Below, piece after piece: positions 5,911 to 12,046 of a DNA stretch of 14,367 nucleotides. The translations under genes were made by a program, and so were the position numbers. The stretch comes from JABIAL01 sp964645825 (lineage in GTDB: Bacteria; Patescibacteriota; Patescibacteriia; UBA1558; GWA2-36-10): NCBI GenBank assembly GCA_964645825.1, contig CAZXZY010000018.1, positions 1-14,367 on the forward strand, read 5' to 3'. The notes below the pieces were generated by a model, which was not told the DNA's origin, did no database searches, and saw only the letters and a list, made by a program, of their open reading frames with translations. Numbering within the stretch: the stretch's first letter is position 1; every line of letters begins with the position of its first letter.

Positions 5911-6696
5911 ATGCCAAACTTAACGGATTGGATTGACTTATCCACTTCTTTGGGCGGATTGCAGAATGGACTGCAAGACACTCATAGGTGGAGTGCATTT
6001 GATGACAAGCTGAGATCTGAAGAATTATTCAGCCAACTCAGTCAGCAAAGAAACATAGTAACTTCTTTGCAAGGGGTAATAAACAGGAGGTTGCAGACCG
6101 TTAGCCAGCACGGCATTGAGATGGGTGAGGTATGTGATTTTTTTATTCACTTATTCGGTCAGGAGTCTGCTCGGGGAAATATCAACTGGGATGTCGAGTT
6201 ATTTCGTCAAGCTGTACGAACTCATGATTTTGGTGAAGTTATACATGCTAAAGTTGGCAGCGATGTGCCTGCTTCTGAGAAAACAGATCAAGATGATAAG
6301 GATGAATATGATGAATATTGTAGGTATCTAGCAAGGACTTATCCAGGTGATGAAGCGTTTGTGAAGAAGATGCGCAGAGTGTTTTTACTGCAATTTTGTT
6401 TGAATGACAATCCTTTGTTGCCACAGGATATAATTGCAGATCTGAAAACTCACTGTAGGACTGAAGCACTGATGTTTCAAGCCATTGAAAACTGGGGCTA
6501 CTTTCTCTATGCTTTGGATCAACGCATCACTTTTCGCAATATTAAGATCATGCGTCGGGTTATAAAAAACCACACAAGTGATTATGAGCGATTAGCCGAA
6601 GAGCTTCCGGGCTTTGCAGAGATCATTTGGACACCTGAAATGCAGAATTATTGCACTGACTTCCAGCAGCGATACGGCGAAGGAGCTGCTTCATGA
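5911..6696 (+). CDS. HD-domain phosphohydrolase (YfbR/HDDC2-like)
   Basis: 261 residues. HD-domain enzymes use metal ions held by His and Asp residues to hydrolyse phosphate esters. The candidate H...HD...D set is H67 (SQHGIEMGEVCDFF), H105-D106 (RTHDFGEVI) with E109, D118 (GSDVPASEKT) and D203 (FLYALDQR). HDFGEV...DVPASEKT is close to the pattern of YfbR and HDDC2, which are 5'-deoxynucleotidases, so nucleotide hydrolysis is a fair guess but the substrate is not proven. AAAGGAG stands 8 bases before the ATG, the strongest ribosome site in the window. One sampled 60-base stretch (6061-6120) is 50% GC and another (6181-6240) is 40%. With its own terminator on each side it is a single-gene unit, possibly acquired. 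It is not related to the mra operon that follows. Confidence 0.72.
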   Translation: MPNLTDWIDLSTSLGGLQNGLQDTHRWSAFDDKLRSEELFSQLSQQRNIVTSLQGVINRRLQTVSQHGIEMGEVCDFFIHLFGQESARGNINWDVELFRQAVRTHDFGEVIHAKVGSDVPASEKTDQDDKDEYDEYCRYLARTYPGDEAFVKKMRRVFLLQFCLNDNPLLPQDIIADLKTHCRTEALMFQAIENWGYFLYALDQRITFRNIKIMRRVIKNHTSDYERLAEELPGFAEIIWTPEMQNYCTDFQQRYGEGAAS

Positions 6697-6714
6697 AGAG
6701 GAGGATTGGATTTT

Positions 6715-6764
6715 GACCCCAGGTTTCGCGTAGTACGCAAAGCCCGGGGTCTTTTTTTATTTTT
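6715..6764 (+). terminator. Strong intrinsic terminator after HD-domain gene
   Basis: A long interrupted stem runs from GACCCC (6715-6720) paired with GGGGTC (6746-6751) to GCG/CGC around TAGTA, followed by TTTTTTTATTTTT. It insulates the division operon from the upstream gene. Confidence 0.9.
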
Positions 6765-6779
6765 AATAGAAATATATAG

Positions 6780-6788
6780 TTTTCCACA
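6780..6788 (+). promoter_or_regulatory. DnaA-box-like site upstream of mraZ promoter
   Basis: TTTTCCACA matches the DnaA consensus TTATCCACA at 8 of 9 positions. It sits 9 bases before the -35 box and is part of a 9-bp inverted repeat (TCCACAGCT at 6783-6791 with AGCTGTGGA at 6876-6884). Confidence 0.45.
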
Positions 6789-6797
6789 GCTACTTGA

Positions 6798-6827
6798 TTG
6801 ACACTTGGTATTATGGTGGAGTATAAT
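6798..6827 (+). promoter_or_regulatory. Consensus promoter of the mraZ-murF operon
   Basis: TTGACA (6798-6803), 18-bp spacer, TATAAT (6822-6827), both perfect matches. Transcription should start near 6834, just upstream of the MraZ boxes. Confidence 0.88.
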
Positions 6828-6847
6828 GGTTACAGAAACCTAAAAAG

Positions 6848-6862
6848 TGGGGAAAAGTGGGA
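6848..6862 (+). promoter_or_regulatory. MraZ operator: two TGGGR boxes
   Basis: TGGGG (6848-6852), AAAAG spacer, TGGGA (6858-6862): direct repeats with a 10-bp period, the known layout of MraZ-binding sites. They lie downstream of the predicted transcription start and 27 bases before mraZ, which fits autorepression. Only two boxes are seen here, whereas E. coli has three. Confidence 0.82.
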
Positions 6863-6878
6863 GATTAATAAGCCTAGC

Positions 6879-6887
6879 TGTGGATAA
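6879..6887 (-). promoter_or_regulatory. Perfect DnaA box next to mraZ start codon
   Basis: TGTGGATAA on the plus strand is the exact complement of TTATCCACA. It ends 2 bases before the mraZ ATG and faces the near-match at 6780-6788. Confidence 0.55.
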
Positions 6888-6889
6888 AT

Positions 6890-7321
6890 ATGTTCATCGG
6901 CGAATACAACTACAATTTAGATGATAAAAACAGACTAGCGGTACCAACTAAGTTTCGTAAATTTTTTAATGATGGGGCAATTATTACCAAGGGTTTAGAT
7001 AATTGTCTTTTTATTTATACCAAAAAAGAGTGGGATAAATTAGTAAAACGTTTAGCTAATTTGCCAATCAGTCAGGCTAAATCTCGAGCCTTTTCTCGTT
7101 TGATGTTAGCCGGTGCGATGGATGTCAATTTGGACAAGCAGGGTCGCATGATTATGCCTGATTATCTCAAAGCATTTGCTGGTTTAAATAAAAAGGTAAT
7201 TTTAGCCGGTCTGTATAACCGTTTAGAAGTTTGGGATGAAAAAGCCTGGAGCAAATATCAAGTCACTACTGATAAAGATAGTAATGATATCGCCGAAGGT
7301 TTGGTAGACTTGGGGATTTAA
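6890..7321 (+). CDS. mraZ: Transcriptional regulator MraZ
   Basis: 143 residues, the usual length. MraZ is a ring-forming DNA-binding protein that represses the division and cell-wall (dcw) cluster by binding TGGGR repeats. Both SpoVT/AbrB-like halves are present: MFIGEYNYNLDDKNRLAVPTKFRKFF (1-26) and MDVNLDKQGRMIMPDYLKAF (78-97), each with the Dx(K/Q)xRhxhP signature. The end LEVWDEKAW (109-117) is typical. The ATG overlaps the region of a perfect DnaA box and has no Shine-Dalgarno motif. It is first in the operon, one base before rsmH (stop and start read TAATATG). The two boxes upstream give a direct route for autoregulation. Confidence 0.97.
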   Translation: MFIGEYNYNLDDKNRLAVPTKFRKFFNDGAIITKGLDNCLFIYTKKEWDKLVKRLANLPISQAKSRAFSRLMLAGAMDVNLDKQGRMIMPDYLKAFAGLNKKVILAGLYNRLEVWDEKAWSKYQVTTDKDSNDIAEGLVDLGI

Positions 7322-7322
7322 T

Positions 7323-8288
7323 ATGAAGTCAGATTACCAGCATAAGAGCGTGCTATTGGAGGAAGTAGTGCAGTTTTTGCAGCCCCAAAGCAATCAACAC
7401 TTTGTTGACGGCACTTTAGGCGGCGGAGGACACACGGAATCTATATTAAAAGCTACTGGTCCCAAGGGCAATGTTTTGGCCTTTGAATTAGATCAACGCG
7501 CTATTAAGGCTGCTACTGATAGGCTGAAAGATTATAAAAAAAGATTGTTCATTGTTAATACAAGTTACGTTAATTTAAAGACAGAATGGAAAAACTTAGT
7601 AGATGAGTTACCAGTTATTCAGGGAATTGTTTTAGATCTAGGACTTTCTTCCGATCAACTAGACAAAGCTAATAGAGGTTTTTCTTTCAGAGACGATGGA
7701 CCATTAGATATGCGATTTGATCCAGTGAATCAGACTTTGACAGCTGAAGAGATTATATCGACATGGACCGAAGATGAATTGTACAAAATCTTCCGAGAGT
7801 ATGGTGAAGAGCCGAAAGCCCAACGCCTCGCTCGAGGCATCATAAAAAATAGAAGTTCGTGGACAAAACAAAAACAAAAAATTACGACTTCCATGTTTGT
7901 CTCCACCATACTCGGGATTTTGAATATAAAAAACACGGCACGTTTTAAAACTCATCCAGCGACCAGAATTTTCCAAGCTTTACGGATTGCTGTTAATGAA
8001 GAATTAAGCAATGTCCAAGAGCTTTTACCGCAAGCTATAGATATTTTACCAGTTGGTGGTCGACTAGTTATGATCAGTTTTCACTCACTAGAAGATCGAA
8101 TAGTTAAGCGATACTTCAAAGAAGAATCACTGAAATGTATTTGTCCACCAAATATTCCAATCTGTGTTTGTAAAAAGGAACAACGAGTAAAGCTTGTGAC
8201 TACTAGAGGTGTTAAGCCAACAGCTGATGAGATAAAAAATAATCCTCGTAGTCGCAGTGCCATTTTAAGAGTTATTGAAAAAATTTAG
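7323..8288 (+). CDS. rsmH: 16S rRNA (cytosine1402-N4)-methyltransferase RsmH
   Basis: 321 residues, near the family's 310-320. It methylates N4 of C1402 in the 16S rRNA decoding centre using SAM. Key segments are HKSVLLEEVVQFL (7-19), DGTLGGGGHTESIL (29-42, the SAM-binding loop), LDLGLSSDQLD (104-114) and RGFSFRDDGPLDMRFD (118-133). HPATRIFQALRIAVNEEL (211-228) and ISFHSLEDRIVKRYF (251-265) complete the set. Near the C-terminus, CICPPNIPICVC (272-283) has four Cys, a pattern also seen in other RsmH proteins. It sits between mraZ and ftsL as in the standard dcw order. The upstream GGGG inside mraZ is at best a weak ribosome site, so translation may be coupled to mraZ. Confidence 0.97.
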   Translation: MKSDYQHKSVLLEEVVQFLQPQSNQHFVDGTLGGGGHTESILKATGPKGNVLAFELDQRAIKAATDRLKDYKKRLFIVNTSYVNLKTEWKNLVDELPVIQGIVLDLGLSSDQLDKANRGFSFRDDGPLDMRFDPVNQTLTAEEIISTWTEDELYKIFREYGEEPKAQRLARGIIKNRSSWTKQKQKITTSMFVSTILGILNIKNTARFKTHPATRIFQALRIAVNEELSNVQELLPQAIDILPVGGRLVMISFHSLEDRIVKRYFKEESLKCICPPNIPICVCKKEQRVKLVTTRGVKPTADEIKNNPRSRSAILRVIEKI

Positions 8289-8308
8289 TATAAAAAACAA
8301 AAATAAAA

Positions 8309-8620
8309 ATGAAATCTAACAAATTACAATCAACCTTTTCTTTCATGCAAAAAATGAAAAAAATCTCCTTGCTTAGTTTAGCTTGCTTGTGGCTAGTATA
8401 TTTAGTCTCAATCAATCATGCTGCTACGCAAAGTTTTGAGCTTGATAGCTCCAAACAAGAGATTAAAGGTGTGGACCATCAAATTTTAGTGCTCAATGTA
8501 GAAGCTACTGGTTTGCAAGCCATTGAAAGAATTGAAGGTGTTAGTAAAGACTTGAGCTTTGTGCAGACTGAAAACATTTATTACTTAGCAGACAGTAAAG
8601 ACGCCGTGGCCTTACGATAA
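8309..8620 (+). CDS. FtsL-like small bitopic division protein
   Basis: 103 residues with one hydrophobic segment at 18-36 (KISLLSLACLWLVYLVSIN) after a basic N-terminus, then an extracytoplasmic tail. FtsL links FtsB/FtsQ with the FtsW-FtsI synthase in the divisome, but its sequence is hardly conserved. The call rests on topology, size and its place between rsmH and ftsI, where ftsL is found in most bacteria. The usual heptad coiled coil after the membrane helix is short here (about 45-75). It starts 20 bp after rsmH in an A-rich stretch without a Shine-Dalgarno motif, and ends 10 bp before ftsI. Confidence 0.6.
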   Translation: MKSNKLQSTFSFMQKMKKISLLSLACLWLVYLVSINHAATQSFELDSSKQEIKGVDHQILVLNVEATGLQAIERIEGVSKDLSFVQTENIYYLADSKDAVALR

Positions 8621-8630
8621 TCTATTTTTA

Positions 8631-10436
8631 ATGTATTTTACTAGACGACACAATAATCAGCATCTGATTAGCAATTTTCGTATTAGTGCCCTCCAGGGTT
8701 TTATTTTTTTGTTAGTTGTCGCCATTATTGGGCGTCTTTTTTATTTACAAGTAATCCAGCACGATAAATATGTAAAAATAGCCGCTCAACAGCATCAATC
8801 TATTGAAATTTTATTACCAGAAAGAGGAGAGATTTTTGCTCATAAAGACAATCAAGATGATACTCAATTTTATCCTTTAGCTGTTAATCAGATTACCTAT
8901 GAAGTTTTTGCTAATCCGACAGAGATTTTAAGGCCCCAAAATATTACCGATATCTTAGTAGAAACCCTAGATTTGGAGCCAGAAATTATTTTAGATAAAT
9001 TAAAAAAGACTAACGATCAGTATGAAAGCATTCAAAAAAATGTTACTGAAATCCAAATTAATGATTTGCAAACTAAATTAGATTTAGTTATCGCTGATAT
9101 AAACAAAGATAAGGCAGAAGACGAGCAAGTCTATACAACTGGCATTCATTGGAACAAAGAAGTATTGCGTTATTACCCAGATAAAGAAATAGGCGCTCAT
9201 GTTTTGGGCTTTTTAGGTTATGATAATAATGGAGTAAATCGAGTCGGTAAATATGGCTTGGAAGGTTATTGGCAAGAGGAGCTGGCTGGCTCTGGTAGTC
9301 AATTGTTGGCTGATCGGGCTGGCGGTGGTCGCTTGTTACCTTTTTCTGCTTTACAAGCTTATGCTAAAGATGGAGCTGATTTGACTTTGACTATTGATCG
9401 GACTGTGCAATATCAAGCTTGCAAATCCTTGGAGAAATCCGTTGCCTTGTATGATGCAGTTGGTGGCAGTGTGATTATTATGGAAACAGATACTGGGGCC
9501 ATTCGAGCAATGTGTACTTTTCCAACTTTTGATCCAAATGAATACAATCAAGTAGAAACAGTCGATGTTTATAATAATCAGGCAGTTTATCATGCTTATG
9601 AGCCTGGTTCAGTAATGAAGGCCATAGCGATGGCGATCGCAATAGATACTGGTAAAGTTACTTCTGATACTATTTATGAAGACAAAGGCGAGGTCAAATT
9701 TGCTGGTGGCTACACTATCAAAAATTCTGATCTTGAAGCGCATGGCATGGTGGATATGACAGAAGTTTTAGCCGCTTCTTTGAATACGGGTGTTATTTTT
9801 GCTACGCAAGATATCAAAAATAAAATCTATGAAAACTATATGAAGAAATTTGGTTTTGGAGAGGAGGTCGGTTTAGCTATTTCTCAAGAAAGTAGAGGGG
9901 ACATTTCTTCTTTAGCCAAAAAAGGCGACATCTTCAAAGCTACGGCTAGTTATGGACAAGGTATTACAGTTACTCCTTTACAAATGTTGAGTTCAGTCAA
10001 TGCCTTGGCTAATCGAGGAAGTTTAATACAGCCTTATTTAGTAGAACAAATACAATTTAGTGACGGACGAGTAGATAGCGTTGAGCCGCAAGTTTTACGT
10101 AAAGTAGTTAGTGAAAGTACCGCTGCTACTTTATCTGCTATGTTAGTGCATGTAGTGGACAGTGGTCATGCTGACAAAGCAGCTGTGCCGGGATATTATG
10201 TGGCTGGTAAGACTGGAACCGCTCAAGTGGCAGATTCAGAAAGCAAAAAATATTCAGTAGATAATACTATTCATAACTTCGTTGGTTTTGCGCCAGTAGA
10301 AAATCCAAAATTTACCATGATTACAAAATTAGATTCGCCAACAGCAGCGAGATTTTCAGCTGATACAGCGGCGCCACTATTTGGCGAAATTGCACAATTT
10401 CTGCTAGAATACTACCAGATTCCACCAAATCGTTAG
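8631..10436 (+). CDS. ftsI: Septal peptidoglycan transpeptidase FtsI (class B penicillin-binding protein)
   Basis: 601 residues. It cross-links septal peptidoglycan as the transpeptidase partner of FtsW. After a short cytoplasmic N-terminus there is a membrane helix (20-40, ending GRLFYLQVI). The pedestal begins at PERGEIFAH (63-71), where the family has the (D/E)RG.I motif. The transpeptidase motifs are complete: SVMK with catalytic S327 and K330 (YEPGSVMK), SLN at 383-385, and KTGTAQ at 527-532. ASYGQGITVTPLQ (439-451) is also typical. A pedestal stretch with many Lys/Asp (about 125-165) looks longer than in well-known homologues. No PASTA domain is present. Its place in the mraZ-rsmH-ftsL-ftsI-murF operon supports FtsI over an elongation PBP2. 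Confidence 0.93.
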   Translation: MYFTRRHNNQHLISNFRISALQGFIFLLVVAIIGRLFYLQVIQHDKYVKIAAQQHQSIEILLPERGEIFAHKDNQDDTQFYPLAVNQITYEVFANPTEILRPQNITDILVETLDLEPEIILDKLKKTNDQYESIQKNVTEIQINDLQTKLDLVIADINKDKAEDEQVYTTGIHWNKEVLRYYPDKEIGAHVLGFLGYDNNGVNRVGKYGLEGYWQEELAGSGSQLLADRAGGGRLLPFSALQAYAKDGADLTLTIDRTVQYQACKSLEKSVALYDAVGGSVIIMETDTGAIRAMCTFPTFDPNEYNQVETVDVYNNQAVYHAYEPGSVMKAIAMAIAIDTGKVTSDTIYEDKGEVKFAGGYTIKNSDLEAHGMVDMTEVLAASLNTGVIFATQDIKNKIYENYMKKFGFGEEVGLAISQESRGDISSLAKKGDIFKATASYGQGITVTPLQMLSSVNALANRGSLIQPYLVEQIQFSDGRVDSVEPQVLRKVVSESTAATLSAMLVHVVDSGHADKAAVPGYYVAGKTGTAQVADSESKKYSVDNTIHNFVGFAPVENPKFTMITKLDSPTAARFSADTAAPLFGEIAQFLLEYYQIPPNR

Positions 10437-10439
10437 ATT

Positions 10440-11699
10440 ATGAAGAAAATACTATATTTTACCCTAAAATTGCTAAGTATAGCGGTAATTAAGAAATATC
10501 AGCCCAAAATCATTGGGATTACTGGTAGCGTCGGAAAAACCTCTTCAAAAGAGGCGATTTTTTCTGTTATAAAGAAAAATTGGCGAGTTCGACGTAGTAT
10601 CAAAAACTATAATAACGAGATTGGTGTGCCATTAACTATTTTAAATCAAGACACTGGTGGTAAGAGTATTGTAGCTTGGATTAAGATTGTGATTGCTGGC
10701 TTGAAGCTATTAGTGTTTAAAAATAAAAAATATCCACAGATTTTGATTTTGGAAATGGGAGCAGATAAACCAGGTGATATAAAATATTTGACTTCAATTG
10801 CTCCACCAGATATTGCTGTGCTAACAGCTATTGGTCGCAGTCATTTACAAAATTTTGGGCAACTAGAAAAAACAATCAAAGAAAAAGCAAATATCTTAAA
10901 GCCATTAAGTAATGAAGGTTTTGCAATTTTGAATAATGACGATCACAATGTCTCCGCCTTGTTTGAGCAAACTCAAGGACAAGTTTTGACTTATGGCAAG
11001 TCAGAAGATAGTGATATTCAAATTGACAATATTAAAATTATTAAACAAAAACATATTTACGGTACATCTTTTGATTTAAATTTTGAAGGAGGTACTTGGC
11101 CAGTATTTTTACCACAAGTATTAGGCAAGCAACATGCCTTAGCTATCGCGTCAGCTTGTACTGTTGGGTTAGCTTTAGGCATGGATCCAGAAAGTATTAT
11201 TAAGAACTTGGCTCATTATCAGGCGGCACGTGGTCGGACAAATGTGTTACTTGGAATAAAAAATAGTTTAGTAATTGATGATTCTTATAATTCATCGCCG
11301 ATGTCTTCTAAAATGGTAATAGATACTTTAGCTGAAATGAAAACAGAGGGCAGTAAGATAATAGTTTTTGGCGATATGCTAGAATTAGGAGCTTCTACTG
11401 AAGAACAACATCAAAAGATTGGTAAATATATAGCAGATACAGATGTTGATTATTTATTTGTAGTTGGTGAAAGAGCTAGAGATGTTCGTCGAGGTGCTAT
11501 CAAGGCTGGTATGAGTGAGGATAAGATTTATCATTTTCCTTCTACTACACAGGCTGGTTTATTTTTGCAAGATCGCATCAAAGAAGGAGATGTGATTTTG
11601 GTCAAAGGCTCACGAGGCATGAAGATGGAGCAGGTCGTTTATGAGATCATGGCCAGACCTTGGGAGGCTGATGATTTTTTGGTTGGCCCAGTAAGATAG
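10440..11699 (+). CDS. murF: MurF-type ligase (UDP-MurNAc-tripeptide:D-Ala-D-Ala ligase) lacking the N-terminal substrate domain
   Basis: 419 residues. MurF adds D-Ala-D-Ala to the UDP-MurNAc tripeptide with ATP. The ATPase domain is complete: GITGSVGKTSSKEAI (26-40, P-loop), NYNNEIGVPLTIL (57-69), ILEMGADKPGDIKYL (about 103-117) and GRSHLQNFG. The C-terminal domain has AARGRTNVL, IDDSYNSSPMS, VFGDMLELG and VKGSRGMKME. The P-loop comes at residue 26, whereas in E. coli MurF it comes after about 100 residues, so the domain that holds the UDP-MurNAc-tripeptide is missing. It is replaced by a short hydrophobic, Lys-rich stretch (ILYFTLKLLSIAVI), possibly a membrane-attaching helix. The frame is closed upstream by ftsI (3-bp gap), so this is not a truncation by frameshift within the window. 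It is the last gene of the operon here. Confidence 0.88.
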   Translation: MKKILYFTLKLLSIAVIKKYQPKIIGITGSVGKTSSKEAIFSVIKKNWRVRRSIKNYNNEIGVPLTILNQDTGGKSIVAWIKIVIAGLKLLVFKNKKYPQILILEMGADKPGDIKYLTSIAPPDIAVLTAIGRSHLQNFGQLEKTIKEKANILKPLSNEGFAILNNDDHNVSALFEQTQGQVLTYGKSEDSDIQIDNIKIIKQKHIYGTSFDLNFEGGTWPVFLPQVLGKQHALAIASACTVGLALGMDPESIIKNLAHYQAARGRTNVLLGIKNSLVIDDSYNSSPMSSKMVIDTLAEMKTEGSKIIVFGDMLELGASTEEQHQKIGKYIADTDVDYLFVVGERARDVRRGAIKAGMSEDKIYHFPSTTQAGLFLQDRIKEGDVILVKGSRGMKMEQVVYEIMARPWEADDFLVGPVR

Positions 11700-11740
11700 T
11701 TGACTTTTAGTAGTTTTTTTGTTAAAAATATTCACTCAAG

Positions 11741-11780
11741 GTCCCTCCGCCTTCGCTAAGGCTTCGGCGAGATAGGGCAC
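11741..11780. repeat. GC-rich short intergenic repeat
   Basis: A GC-rich stretch with nested complementarity: GCCTT/AAGGC around CGCT, and CGCC/GGCG and CCCT/AGGG further out. Its pattern (TCCGCCTTCGC...GGCTTCGGCG) resembles small palindromic repeats I remember between genes in Patescibacteria. It contrasts with the AT-rich surroundings, and this copy is imperfect. Confidence 0.5.
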
Positions 11781-11799
11781 TTAGTATGATTTAAATTTA

Positions 11800-11874
11800 G
11801 GTCCCATCGTCTAGTGGCTAGGACGCCAGGTTCTCATCCTGGTAACCGGAGTTCGATTCTCCGTGGGATCACCA
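11800..11874 (+). tRNA. tRNA-Glu (anticodon CTC), CCA encoded
   Basis: The 7-bp acceptor stem (GGTCCCA with TGGGATC, one G-T pair), the D-arm with CTAGTGGCTAG, the anticodon stem CCAGG/CCTGG around TTCTCAT, and the T-arm CGGAG-TTCGATT-CTCCG are all present. The anticodon at 11833-11835 is CTC and reads GAG. The discriminator is A, followed by genomic CCA. The sequence follows glutamate tRNAs closely. A possible -10 (TATGAT, 11785-11790) lies upstream without a good -35, so it may be read from its own weak promoter or from murF. Confidence 0.97.
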
Positions 11875-11942
11875 CTCGACTTCGCTCGTGGTCTTCGACC
11901 ATAAAAATTTAGTGTCCTGAGCGAGTGAAACGAGTCGAAGGG
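11873..11942. repeat. CTCGACTTCGCTCG-type intergenic repeats downstream of tRNA-Glu
   Basis: CTCGACTTCGCTCG starts at 11875, directly after the tRNA CCA. A second element with TCCTGAGCGAGTG (11915-11927) and CGAGTCGAAGGG (11931-11942) follows in roughly opposite orientation, and a 5-bp hairpin TGGTC-TTC-GACCA (11889-11901) lies between. The second motif is a familiar dispersed repeat type in many bacterial genomes. No coding capacity. Confidence 0.55.
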
Positions 11943-11943
11943 C

Positions 11944-11967
11944 AAACAGCTATTGTAACTGTTTTTT
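11944..11967 (+). terminator. Weak terminator-like hairpin after tRNA-Glu
   Basis: AAACAG (11944-11949) pairs with CTGTTT (11959-11964), with a further TA/TA pairing inside the loop, and is followed by TTT. It could end the tRNA transcript; the stem is AT-rich and weak. Confidence 0.4.
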
Positions 11968-12046
11968 AAATTGACAATGCAGTATCTTTATGGTTTTCTT
12001 AATATATTATTTGTTATAAAAATATCTTACGAAATTTAAATATTTT
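11968..12046. other. AT-rich stretch upstream of the metallopeptidase gene
   Basis: This closes the 347-bp stretch without a protein gene (11700-12046). It holds TTGACA at 11971-11976 but no -10 at normal spacing, and no Shine-Dalgarno motif before 12047. Transcription probably starts here, but the promoter cannot be placed with confidence. Confidence 0.3.

Noticed and set aside
6116..6573. Small open frames in other frames of the HD-domain gene
   Set aside because: Low-complexity or unlikely composition; the HD frame explains the region.
7704..7976. Two minus-strand open frames inside rsmH
   Set aside because: Antisense to conserved RsmH motifs, with no start signals.
11971..11976. TTGACA as -35 for the metallopeptidase gene
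   Set aside because: No acceptable -10 at 16-18 bp spacing.
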